From: Candidatus Nitrosopumilus sp.
GTDB taxonomy: Archaea > Thermoproteota > Nitrososphaeria > Nitrososphaerales > Nitrosopumilaceae
Assembly (NCBI GenBank): GCA_011055585.1
Contig: DRGT01000124.1
Coordinates: 1 to 10,521 of the forward strand
Direction: 5' to 3'
Length of the DNA: 10,521 nucleotides
Position numbers and translations under genes: made by a program. Positions within the stretch are counted from its first letter, which is position 1. Each line of letters begins with the position of its first letter. This document shows positions 1-5,451 of the stretch, piece by piece. The notes under the pieces are model-generated. The model saw only the letters and a list, made by a program, of their open reading frames with translations. It searched no databases and had not been told where the DNA came from.

Positions 1-37
1 AACATACCATCTCTCCTCTTTTAGAAAAATCTTTCAT
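1..37 (-). CDS. Possible 5' end of an unknown gene running off the window
   Basis: On the minus strand an ATG at 37-35 opens a frame that stays open to base 1 and would begin MKDFSKRGEMVC. A second in-frame ATG lies at 10-8. An AT-rich TATA-like stretch at 81-93 lies about 50 bp upstream and could serve this gene as well as the plus-strand gene at 125. Only twelve codons are visible, so neither the reality of the gene nor its function can be judged. No family is recognised. Confidence 0.3.
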   Translation of the reverse strand, partial: MKDFSKRGEMVC

Positions 38-84
38 GATGAGAAAAAATTATGTATTGTGTACAATCGCGTATTTTTCGTATA

Positions 85-92
85 TTTATAAA
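85..92 (+). promoter_or_regulatory. TATA-like box for the DUF151 gene
   Basis: TTTATAAA is centred about 36 bp before the TTG at 125, which predicts a transcript with a leader of roughly 10 bases. The box is close to symmetrical and could also serve a divergent minus-strand gene at the left edge. Confidence 0.5.
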
Positions 93-124
93 CATAATAC
101 TGCATCTTAAAATGAGAATCTGCA

Positions 125-550
125 TTGAAAATTGATCAAGCACAAGAACCTGATTATGAATCTGTAAAAATCGATTATGTTGGATTTGTTGATCCTTATG
201 CTGTAGAAGGGTTGCTTGTCTTAAAATCTGATGATGGTCAGGAATTTCATATGAGGGCATTTTCTGGCGAAGTTGCAAAACATATTGCAAGTTTTAATGA
301 GGATGTAAAAGATTCTGTTCCAACAATTTACAAAATGTTAGAAGAAATTTGTGAGCTGAATGAACAAATGCTTGTCAAAGTCAAAGTTTATGAAAGTGGT
401 CAGGTTCTTCGAGCAAACCTTTACTTTACGGGAAAAAAAGAACTTGTTTTAAGAAATTATCGAGCTTCTGATGCAATGGCATTAGCTGCGTTTTACAACA
501 TTCCAATTTTGGTAAGAAAATCATTACTAAAAGAAAAAATGGAAGCCTAA
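125..550 (+). CDS. DUF151 / bifunctional nuclease (BFN) family protein
   Basis: A 141-residue protein that reads as a single DUF151 domain, from about residue 14 to 136. The clearest mark is the C-terminal motif RASDAMALAAFYNIPILV at 113-130, matching the family's (R)PSDAxxLAxxxxxPIxV signature. The N-terminal half has the usual pattern of a beta strand followed by a helix that ends near AKHIASF. Family members have been described with DNase and RNase activity, and archaeal ones are mostly uncharacterised, so the substrate here is unknown. The start is TTG, because the nearby ATG at 112 is out of frame and soon stops. It converges on purP, and the two stop codons share bases 547-550. Confidence 0.85.
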   Translation: MKIDQAQEPDYESVKIDYVGFVDPYAVEGLLVLKSDDGQEFHMRAFSGEVAKHIASFNEDVKDSVPTIYKMLEEICELNEQMLVKVKVYESGQVLRANLYFTGKKELVLRNYRASDAMALAAFYNIPILVRKSLLKEKMEA

Positions 551-1638
551 GTTACTATTTCATCTAATCTGTCTTCTTGCCGTGCTTTTTTAATTTCCAT
601 TGCAATTCTTCGTCCAATACCAAATGTTTGGCCATATTGATATTTTGTATATGGAGAAGTTGTTGCAACAATTGGATTGCCTGGAACTCGTAGGGATACA
701 TCATATACAATCAATTCCAAATCTTTTGTAATTACACTTTGTAGCGAAAATGGACCAATTATTCCTGGTTGATACTCTCTTTTTACAGCATTAACGAATT
801 TATCCCCCATGGAAATCACTTTTTCTAATAATGATTCTCTTATGCTCGCTGGCGTGTGCCCTACTTCAATATTTTGTACATCTACATTCAAATCAAGTTG
901 TTGTTTTGCAGGTAATGCATTAAAATCATGCAAATTAGTTTGTAGCCTTCTTTCAATTCCTATAAAATCAACAAAATCAGAAATTGGAGTGTAAAAATAA
1001 TTAAAATTCATGTAAGTACCAATTGATAATTCTTCAATACTAGAATTTTCTAAATCCTTTTTTGAAACAGTTCCCTGTTTAATTTTTTGTTCTGCTTTCT
1101 TTTTGTAATCACTATATGATGAAACCATGAAAAACGCTCGTTCAAGTTTACGTTTTTTTTCTTGCACTTTAACAATTGCAGGTTTTGTAATGTTCTTTGG
1201 ATTTTTGAAAAGCCTTGGATGTTTGATTCTAGCTTTTTCTAATAGATAGTATTGATTTTTTTTATGAGAACGTTCTTCAGCTTGAAATAATGCTCTATTT
1301 CCAAAAATTGGAACTTTGAAAGAGTTCTCAATTGGTTTGTATCCTAAATATGCAATAAGAGAACGATGTGGAACTATAATCGTGTTAGTATCTCTCAAAT
1401 TTTTTTGAACATTTGGAGAAAGCATATCTTTGAATTTTTTTAAAACAACAATTTCATCTGCAATTCTGCTAAAGCGCTTGTATGTGATCTCTCTTCCTTT
1501 TTGACAATAAACAACAGTTTGCATTCCTTCATCTTTGGCACCATCCATAACTTCTAGCGCAGAATGGCTACCCAGAACACCAATTCTAACATCAGAATAA
1601 TCATTAACTATTTTCTTAATCTCAGATCTCTTAATCAC
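547..1638 (-). CDS. purP: FAICAR synthetase, formate-dependent (PurP)
   Basis: PurP is an ATP-grasp-fold ligase that joins formate to AICAR using ATP, giving FAICAR, the ninth step of purine synthesis in archaea that lack the folate-dependent PurH domain. The 363 residues match the family in length and pattern. There is an N-terminal LGSHSAL motif (22-28) in the substrate-binding region. A C-terminal ATP-grasp stretch reads GIIGPFSLQ, then IVYDVSLRVPGNP, and ends in FGIGRRIAMEI. The start is GTG at 1638; the ATG two bases upstream is followed at once by TGA. A TATA-like box at 1661-1670 sits about 27 bp upstream, suggesting a leaderless message. It is separate from the other pur genes, on the opposite strand, and its tail overlaps the DUF151 gene by 4 bp. 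Confidence 0.93.
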   Translation of the reverse strand: MIKRSEIKKIVNDYSDVRIGVLGSHSALEVMDGAKDEGMQTVVYCQKGREITYKRFSRIADEIVVLKKFKDMLSPNVQKNLRDTNTIIVPHRSLIAYLGYKPIENSFKVPIFGNRALFQAEERSHKKNQYYLLEKARIKHPRLFKNPKNITKPAIVKVQEKKRKLERAFFMVSSYSDYKKKAEQKIKQGTVSKKDLENSSIEELSIGTYMNFNYFYTPISDFVDFIGIERRLQTNLHDFNALPAKQQLDLNVDVQNIEVGHTPASIRESLLEKVISMGDKFVNAVKREYQPGIIGPFSLQSVITKDLELIVYDVSLRVPGNPIVATTSPYTKYQYGQTFGIGRRIAMEIKKARQEDRLDEIVT

Positions 1639-1660
1639 ATCATTTCTTAATCTGGGGAGC

Positions 1661-1670
1661 TAATATAGCT
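1661..1670 (-). promoter_or_regulatory. TATA-like box for purP
   Basis: Read on the minus strand this is AGCTATATTA, centred about 27 bp before the purP GTG. This is the spacing expected if transcription starts on the start codon. Confidence 0.5.
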
Positions 1671-1684
1671 ATGATTTTGATTTG

Positions 1685-1900
1685 TTAAAGTAAATTATCT
1701 TCCCAAAATTTTTCTTTACTTGGAAAAAAAAATTCGTAATCAACCATATCTAATGCTGAATCAATTTCTTCTTCTAGTTCATCCAAATGTTCAATTCCAT
1801 TTTTTGAAAGGGGAAGATGATTTTCTTGTCCTTTTAAAATGACTCCATACATTTCTGCAGTTATTCTATCCACATCAAGTAACTCATGATATCGATTCAT
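1685..1900 (-). CDS. Small acidic protein, unknown function
   Basis: A 71-residue protein that is strongly acidic (EHLDELEEEIDSALDM in the middle), mostly predicted helix, and ends in an aromatic-rich stretch (YEFFFPSKEKFWEDNLL). It has no cysteines, signal peptide or membrane span, so it is presumably cytosolic. I do not recognise a family. It lies 46 bp upstream of purP on the same strand but purP has its own TATA-like box, so co-transcription is not required. Upstream are an imperfect TATA-like site (ATTATAAAC, 1914-1922), rather close to the ATG, and a weaker site near 1924-1933. AT-rich flanks and a sensible ATG favour a real gene. Confidence 0.65.
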   Translation of the reverse strand: MNRYHELLDVDRITAEMYGVILKGQENHLPLSKNGIEHLDELEEEIDSALDMVDYEFFFPSKEKFWEDNLL

Positions 1901-1978
1901 AGTAAAATATACTGTTTATAATTAATGATAATGTAGATGTCTGAAAAAAGAACTAACACATTTTGTTATTAAAGAAGA

Positions 1979-1986
1979 GTTTATCA
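1979..1986 (+). promoter_or_regulatory. TATA-like box for the 48-residue membrane protein
   Basis: GTTTATCA is centred 26 bp before the ATG at 2009, the spacing of a leaderless archaeal promoter. Its position supports the short ORF as a real gene. Confidence 0.45.
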
Positions 1987-2008
1987 TGCACCTTATCAAA
2001 GTAATATT

Positions 2009-2155
2009 ATGTTTTATGCGTTTGAGCTTCAGCTTGCTGGAATAATTCTTTTAACAGCTATGATAGCTGGTGGAATTAGTTTGTGGTTGAAGCGAAGACG
2101 AGATAAATTAAATCAACTTGAAGAAGAGGCCAAAAAAGAAGAACAGAATCTTTAG
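2009..2155 (+). CDS. 48-residue single-span membrane protein with charged tail
   Basis: A short ORF beginning MFYAFELQLAGIIL. A hydrophobic segment at about residues 9-27 (AGIILLTAMIAGGISLWL) is followed by a basic cluster KRRR (28-31) and a hydrophilic, probably helical tail rich in Glu and Lys (LNQLEEEAKKEEQ). The layout predicts one membrane helix, with the charged tail in the cytoplasm by the positive-inside rule. A TATA-like box lies 26 bp upstream of the ATG, and the ORF ends 68 bp before ubiX, which has its own TATA-like box. The sequence shows no known family. Membrane segment, basic stop-transfer and promoter placement together make a chance ORF unlikely. Confidence 0.65.
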   Translation: MFYAFELQLAGIILLTAMIAGGISLWLKRRRDKLNQLEEEAKKEEQNL

Positions 2156-2189
2156 ATTTTGCTAGTGGTCAATTTGATTTTGTAACTAA

Positions 2190-2200
2190 TAGATAAAATA
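2190..2200 (+). promoter_or_regulatory. TATA-like box for ubiX
   Basis: TAGATAAAATA is centred about 28 bp before the TTG at 2224. A second TATA-like string at 2211-2218 is too close to the start to be the main box. Confidence 0.45.
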
Positions 2201-2223
2201 GTGTAAGAACTTTATAACAATAA

Positions 2224-2781
2224 TTGAAACTGATTATTGGAATTACTGGAAGTACTGGAGTAATTTATGGAATAAGACTACTAGAAACTCTGAAAAAACT
2301 TAATGTTGAAACACATTTGATAATGTCTGAATGGGCAACAAAATGTTTAGCAATGGAGACTGAATACTCTCCAGACCAAGTTAAATCATTAGCTAATACA
2401 GTTTCAGATGAACATAACATGGCAGCAAGTATCTCTAGTGGAACACATAAGGTTGATGGAATGATTGTTGCGCCATGCAGCATGAAAACATTATCTAGTA
2501 TTGCAAATGGATATGATGAAACATTAGTTGCAAGAGCTGCGGCGGTAACTATCAAAGAAGGACGAAGATTGGTGTTAATGGTACGAGAAACACCACTAAG
2601 TGCAATTAATTTAGAAAACATGTTAAAATTAGCAAGACTCGGAATTGTTATTCTACCTCCTGTTACAGAATTTTATACAAAGCCAAAATCAATTGATGAT
2701 ATAGTAAATCATGGCGTAGGAAAATGCCTTGATCAATTCGATTTAGAGCACGATTTATACCCTAGATGGGGAACATTTTGA
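2224..2781 (+). CDS. ubiX: Flavin prenyltransferase UbiX
   Basis: UbiX attaches a dimethylallyl group to FMN, making the prenylated FMN cofactor used by UbiD-type decarboxylases. The 185 residues cover the whole family. There is an N-terminal FMN-binding loop GITGSTGVIYG (6-16), SEWA at 35-38, the central APCSMKTLSSIANG (83-96), and VRETPL (120-125). Candidate active-site residues seen in the usual places are Arg121, Glu122, Glu131, Tyr151 and Arg181. The loop reads GSTG rather than the common GASG, so a Thr replaces the usual Ser. The start is TTG, supported by a TATA-like box about 28 bp upstream. No ubiD lies in the window. The next gene follows after 9 bp and is probably co-transcribed. 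Confidence 0.93.
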   Translation: MKLIIGITGSTGVIYGIRLLETLKKLNVETHLIMSEWATKCLAMETEYSPDQVKSLANTVSDEHNMAASISSGTHKVDGMIVAPCSMKTLSSIANGYDETLVARAAAVTIKEGRRLVLMVRETPLSAINLENMLKLARLGIVILPPVTEFYTKPKSIDDIVNHGVGKCLDQFDLEHDLYPRWGTF

Positions 2782-2790
2782 AAGTAATAA

Positions 2791-3219
2791 TTGCCCAAAA
2801 TTCATTTTGAAAAAATAGTAAAAGCGGAAAGAAAAAAAGTATTTGATATTGCAGCAAATTATAAAGAATTTCAAAAAACTTTACCTGAATTTTTTACATC
2901 AATAAGAGTAAGATCAACTAGAGATGACGTTTCTATCGTTGAAGAACATGTGAGGATATCTGGCAAAGAATTAGTGATGATGACAAAACATGTGATACAG
3001 TATCCTGAAACTCACGAAGTTTTTGTTATTGGTGGTGACGCTAAGGGAAGTCATATAGTTGAAAAATATGAAAGCGTTGATGAAGGAACAAAAATTACCG
3101 TTGACGCTGATATCAAACTAAAAGGCGCACTGAAAATTGTTGGTTTTTTTAGAAAGGGAAAGATTACAAAAGGATTTTCTAAGATAATGGATGAATTTGC
3201 AAAAATCGCAGAAAGTTAA
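2791..3219 (+). CDS. SRPBCC (START/Coq10-like) family protein
   Basis: The 142 residues fit one helix-grip SRPBCC domain. The first strand (KIHFEKIVKAERKKVFDIAANY) leads into the typical 'enters the pocket' helix. Several beta strands follow (SIVEEHVRI, HEVFVIGG, TKITVDADIKLKG), and a long C-terminal helix (ITKGFSKIMDEFAKIAES) closes the cavity. Such domains bind small hydrophobic ligands; relatives include polyketide cyclases and the quinone-binding Coq10/RatA group. It follows ubiX by 9 bp, so a role in quinone or aromatic-ring metabolism is a reasonable guess, but no ligand residue proves it. The start is TTG with no evident Shine-Dalgarno site. Its end overlaps tatA by 4 bp, tail to tail. 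Confidence 0.75.
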   Translation: MPKIHFEKIVKAERKKVFDIAANYKEFQKTLPEFFTSIRVRSTRDDVSIVEEHVRISGKELVMMTKHVIQYPETHEVFVIGGDAKGSHIVEKYESVDEGTKITVDADIKLKGALKIVGFFRKGKITKGFSKIMDEFAKIAES

Positions 3220-3422
3220 TCCGATTTTGATTTGTTTTTTTCTTTAAACTCTTTTAATTCTTTGTCGCCTTCAATTCTACCTTTTTCATATTCCCCCTTT
3301 GCTTTTCCAAAGGTTTTTGCAAGTTGAGGAATTTTTTTAGCGCCAAATAGTAAGACTGCGATAACAACTATTATCCAAATCCATTCTTGGCCTGCAACAA
3401 AGTTTGTGAATTGTTCGAACAT
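3216..3422 (-). CDS. tatA: Sec-independent translocase subunit TatA
   Basis: TatA oligomerises at the TatBC or TatC receptor to form the path for folded twin-arginine proteins. The 68-residue protein has the standard plan. A short N-terminus contains Gln12 and Glu13, and one membrane helix follows (about 14-26, WIWIIVVIAVLLF). The hinge FGAKKIPQLAKTFG (26-39) carries the FGxxxxP signature, and the amphipathic helix runs into a charged tail (EFKEKNKSKSD). It lies 20 bp downstream of tatC on the same strand, so the order is tatC-tatA. Its ATG has a likely Shine-Dalgarno site (GTAGGT) a few bases upstream, as expected for a second operon gene. No separate tatB is seen, as usual in archaea. Confidence 0.93.
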   Translation of the reverse strand: MFEQFTNFVAGQEWIWIIVVIAVLLFGAKKIPQLAKTFGKAKGEYEKGRIEGDKELKEFKEKNKSKSD

Positions 3423-3442
3423 CCGACCTACTTTTCCTTCAT

Positions 3443-4240
3443 TTATGATTTAAGTGTTCCAACCTTACGTTCTTTTCGTTCAATGAAAACCATGCCTGTA
3501 ATATATAGTGCAATCATTGGTAGTGCAATAAACCACATGGTAACACCAGTACCATCTGGAGTGATCACTGCACCAAATATGACAATAATTATAATTGCAT
3601 AACGGATATTTTTTCTCCAAAATTTTGCATCAGTCATTCCAGTTACTGTTGTCGCGTACATAATCAACGGAAGCTGAAATGAAATACCAAATGCTAACAA
3701 GAACTGTAAAACAAATGTCACAAAATCCATGATATTCAAAAATGTCACTAGTCCGGCTGATTCTCCATATCTATACAGAAATTCAAGAATGTATGGGATT
3801 ACAAGAAAAAATGAAAACAAACAACCAGCGACAAACAATCCCAGAGCAGGAAATGTAATAGATCTTCCAATATTGATTTCATTTTCTTTTAGAGCAGGTT
3901 TTAGAAATGTAACTGCCTCTCTAATTATGACTGGCATTGCAACCACAACACCAACAAGTGCCGCAATGTACACTTGAGCAAAAAACGCTTGTCCAGGAGC
4001 AGTTTGAATAAGCTGAACATTTTCAGGAACTAAATTAATTCTAAGATAATCTGTAATCTGAGCTGCTATGTTGTTTAATGGTTCCGGAATTGGATAGAAG
4101 ATCGTAATGCCTGCAAATTCAACGGGTTCTACATGGAACGTTAAAAGAAAAGCAGTAATTGCTATAACAATAATTACAATCCGCAGTACACGTTTTCTTA
4201 ATTCTTCAAGATGTCTATTGATTTCTTGAATCTCTGACAA
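3443..4240 (-). CDS. tatC: Sec-independent translocase receptor TatC
   Basis: TatC recognises twin-arginine signal peptides in the cytoplasmic membrane and recruits TatA. The 265 residues show the family N-terminal signature HLEELRKRV (10-18) and six hydrophobic segments. These start at about residues 17 and 92, then SITFPALGLFVAGCLFSFFL, FVTFVLQFLLAFGISFQ, YAIIIIVIFGAVITP and WFIALPMIALYITGMVFI. The fourth helix has FGISFQLP where well-studied TatCs have FGxxFExP, so the conserved membrane Glu is Gln here. The start is TTG at 4240, with a TATA-like box 25 bp upstream, suggesting a leaderless message. tatA follows after 20 bp. Confidence 0.95.
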   Translation of the reverse strand: MSEIQEINRHLEELRKRVLRIVIIVIAITAFLLTFHVEPVEFAGITIFYPIPEPLNNIAAQITDYLRINLVPENVQLIQTAPGQAFFAQVYIAALVGVVVAMPVIIREAVTFLKPALKENEINIGRSITFPALGLFVAGCLFSFFLVIPYILEFLYRYGESAGLVTFLNIMDFVTFVLQFLLAFGISFQLPLIMYATTVTGMTDAKFWRKNIRYAIIIIVIFGAVITPDGTGVTMWFIALPMIALYITGMVFIERKERKVGTLKS

Positions 4241-4259
4241 TAGTAATTCTACTAAACTA

Positions 4260-4270
4260 AACTATAATTT
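4260..4270 (-). promoter_or_regulatory. TATA-like box for tatCA
   Basis: On the minus strand AAATTATAGT is centred about 25 bp before the TTG of tatC, matching a leaderless start. It supports the TTG codon over any other start. Confidence 0.45.
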
Positions 4271-4314
4271 GTTATCTGAAAAAATTAAGCATAAAAAATC
4301 AAAATTTGAGAAAA

Positions 4315-4458
4315 TTAACCAAAAACTGTTATGACATTTGCAAGAGAATTCATCATTCCATCTGTAAACTCTACAGTATAGTCATACGCATTGTTCAAAA
4401 CATCCGCTATTGGTTGCATAAACTCATACACTTTTTCCATATTGAGATTTAGAGACAT
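4315..4458 (-). CDS. Possible 47-residue protein, unknown function
   Basis: A minus-strand ORF beginning MSLNLNMEKVYEFMQPIAD and ending MNSLANVITVFG. It reads as one amphipathic helix with acidic and aromatic residues and no basic cluster beyond Lys9. It has no clear membrane span, cysteines or known family. The start is ATG at 4458, and an alternative in-frame ATG lies at codon 7. An AT-rich stretch at 4485-4495 could be its TATA box, about 32 bp upstream. It ends 74 bp before tatC on the same strand. In favour: codon choices like those of neighbouring genes and a promoter-like upstream site. Against: the length could arise by chance. Confidence 0.45.
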   Translation of the reverse strand: MSLNLNMEKVYEFMQPIADVLNNAYDYTVEFTDGMMNSLANVITVFG

Positions 4459-4532
4459 TCTTTAAGTTTTCAGTGGAGTAAAATGATTTTAAAATTAGTT
4501 TGTATCAGATGCTACAAACCGGAGTTTAAATA

Positions 4533-4549
4533 GAATATTTCAAATATTC
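4533..4549. repeat. 17-bp perfect palindrome (8-bp arms)
   Basis: GAATATTT-C-AAATATTC has two perfect 8-base arms around a single base. It lies 5 bp beyond the stop codon of the 154-residue gene and about 75-90 bp upstream of the 47-codon ORF. It could be a dimeric regulator site or part of a transcription end. The single-base centre argues against a stable RNA hairpin, and in AT-rich DNA a palindrome of this size could be chance. Confidence 0.4.
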
Positions 4550-4553
4550 CTGT

Positions 4554-5018
4554 CTATTTACCTGGAATTGGTAAAAGTTTTGAATCTGGCAAGCCTGATT
4601 CGTTTCTTTCCTCCTCAGTCAAATTTTCAAATTCTAAAGAAATTACAGACCTGGTGTTAAAATTTGATTCTATTTCTTTTGCCAATGAAGCAATATCTTT
4701 TGCAGAATAGATTTCTTTTGAACCCGCAAGAAAAATTCTGCCTCCTTTTTCTTTTTCTTTTCCGCCGAACTTATTTTTCAAAAATTTTGTAATGTTTGGC
4801 AATTCAGTTAGTGCCAAGTTATTGTGATAATATGTTATTCCTTTAACAGATTTGTAATCAAGTGGAGTTCCATGTCTATAAAGAAAGACGCCGATAAAAA
4901 CTGCGTTTTCTTCTGGTTCTCTAATTCCTTTAATTTCCCAATTTAGTAATTTTCCTTCATTATAGCTTAAATTTTCGATTTCATCTGGAGTTAATTTCCA
5001 ATATCTTTGCTTACTCAC
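4554..5018 (-). CDS. Conserved-looking hypothetical protein, 154 residues
   Basis: No family is recognised. The protein is soluble and mixed alpha/beta. The N-terminus is YWKLTPDEIENLSYNEGKLLNW, and a hydrophobic strand reads NAVFIGVFLYRHG. A Gly/Lys-rich turn (KFGGKEKEKGGR) leads to RIFLAGSKEIYSAKDIASLAKEIE, and the C-terminus is acidic, with NLTEEERNESGLPDS. It has no cysteines, signal peptide or membrane span. The start is GTG at 5018, and a TATA-like box at 5043-5052 (TTTATAGC on the minus strand) is centred about 29 bp upstream, which supports this start. It looks like a real single-gene unit. No neighbour hints at its role. Confidence 0.75.
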   Translation of the reverse strand: MSKQRYWKLTPDEIENLSYNEGKLLNWEIKGIREPEENAVFIGVFLYRHGTPLDYKSVKGITYYHNNLALTELPNITKFLKNKFGGKEKEKGGRIFLAGSKEIYSAKDIASLAKEIESNFNTRSVISLEFENLTEEERNESGLPDSKLLPIPGK

Positions 5019-5086
5019 TTCAAATTTTTGACAAATTAACAGCTATAAATTCCAAACCTAGTGCCATACGTGAAAAAGTGATCTTC

Positions 5087-5097
5087 TTTTAATATTA
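5087..5097 (+). promoter_or_regulatory. TATA-like box for the ribbon-helix-helix gene
   Basis: TTTTAATATTA is centred about 25 bp before the ATG at 5117, consistent with a leaderless transcript and with use of the ATG rather than the GTG just before it. Confidence 0.45.
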
Positions 5098-5116
5098 TTA
5101 TGAAGATCTTAATGTG

Positions 5117-5272
5117 ATGGGTGTAAGAGTCACTGTGGTGTTGGATAATGCAAATGTTGAAAAGCTTAGAACAATTCAAGCAAAATTACTTCGTGGTTCA
5201 ACAAAATCTGTAAGTTTTTCACATGTGTTGAATCGCGTAGTAGAAGATGGATTAAAAAAATTCAAACCATAG
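5117..5272 (+). CDS. Small ribbon-helix-helix (CopG/Arc-like) protein
   Basis: A 51-residue ORF beginning MGVRVTVVLDNANVEKLRTI and ending VVEDGLKKFKP. The plan matches ribbon-helix-helix DNA-binding domains. A short beta strand with alternating residues (RVTVVLD, 4-10) would insert into the major groove as a dimer. Helix A follows (NVEKLRTIQAKLL), then a turn with RGSTKSVSFS, then helix B (HVLNRVVEDGLKKF). Such proteins act as dimeric transcription regulators or antitoxins. No toxin-like partner follows directly, so a stand-alone regulator is more likely. The start is ATG, or possibly GTG one codon earlier. A TATA-like box lies 25 bp upstream. Its targets are not indicated; purS and the hairpin element are the nearest downstream features. 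Confidence 0.7.
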   Translation: MGVRVTVVLDNANVEKLRTIQAKLLRGSTKSVSFSHVLNRVVEDGLKKFKP

Positions 5273-5298
5273 TTACAAATCAATTGTACAAATTCGTG

Positions 5299-5309
5299 TT
5301 TTTATACTT
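5299..5309 (+). promoter_or_regulatory. TATA-like box upstream of the hairpin element
   Basis: TTTTTATACTT lies about 20-27 bp before the start of the hairpin at 5325. The spacing would place a transcription start at the foot of the stem, which suggests the hairpin is transcribed as its own RNA or as a leader. Confidence 0.4.
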
Positions 5310-5324
5310 AAATTGAAATAGAAG

Positions 5325-5391
5325 TAAGATAACCGATTTGGTTGAGAATGTATTGTTGTCTATCTACTGTCCAGCTAAATCGGCTATCTTA
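5325..5391 (+). ncRNA. Long imperfect hairpin, candidate small RNA or purS leader
   Basis: Bases 5325-5344 pair with 5372-5391 in a 20-position stem: 17 Watson-Crick pairs, two G-U pairs and one A-C mismatch (5332 with 5384). The core arms are AAGATAACCGATTT and AAATCGGCTATCTT, and the loop is 27 bases. It lies 52 bp after the ribbon-helix-helix gene and 60 bp before purS, with a TATA-like box just upstream. I see no C/D boxes, ACA box or tRNA features. It may be a free-standing small RNA, a regulatory leader of purS, or a small inverted-repeat element. A 14-codon ORF (5348-5392) lies in the loop and 3' arm but has no supporting signals. Confidence 0.5.
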
Positions 5392-5422
5392 ATTAAAAAT
5401 TTGTATTAGTTTAGAAGATAGA

Positions 5423-5430
5423 TTAATTAT
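5423..5430 (+). promoter_or_regulatory. TATA-like box for purS
   Basis: TTAATTAT is centred about 26 bp before the GTG of purS. If used, the purS message is leaderless and does not carry the hairpin; if transcription reads through from upstream, it would. Confidence 0.35.
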
Positions 5431-5451
5431 GACTTTATTCTCAGAATAGCC

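Noticed and set aside
21..290. 89-codon minus-strand ORF over the DUF151 gene start
   Set aside because: It runs across the promoter and start of a recognisable gene and has a His/Gln-rich composition typical of antisense translation.
2265..2621. 118-codon minus-strand ORF inside ubiX
   Set aside because: It is the antisense of a strongly conserved UbiX frame, with no promoter or family likeness.
5325..5391. C/D box or H/ACA guide RNA
   Set aside because: No C box (TGATGA), D box (CTGA) pair or ACA tail was found. The single long stem does not fit either class.
5348..5392. 14-codon leader peptide before purS (MYCCLSTVQLNRLS)
   Set aside because: It lies in the hairpin loop and 3' arm, lacks a ribosome site and repeated regulatory codons, and is short enough to be chance.
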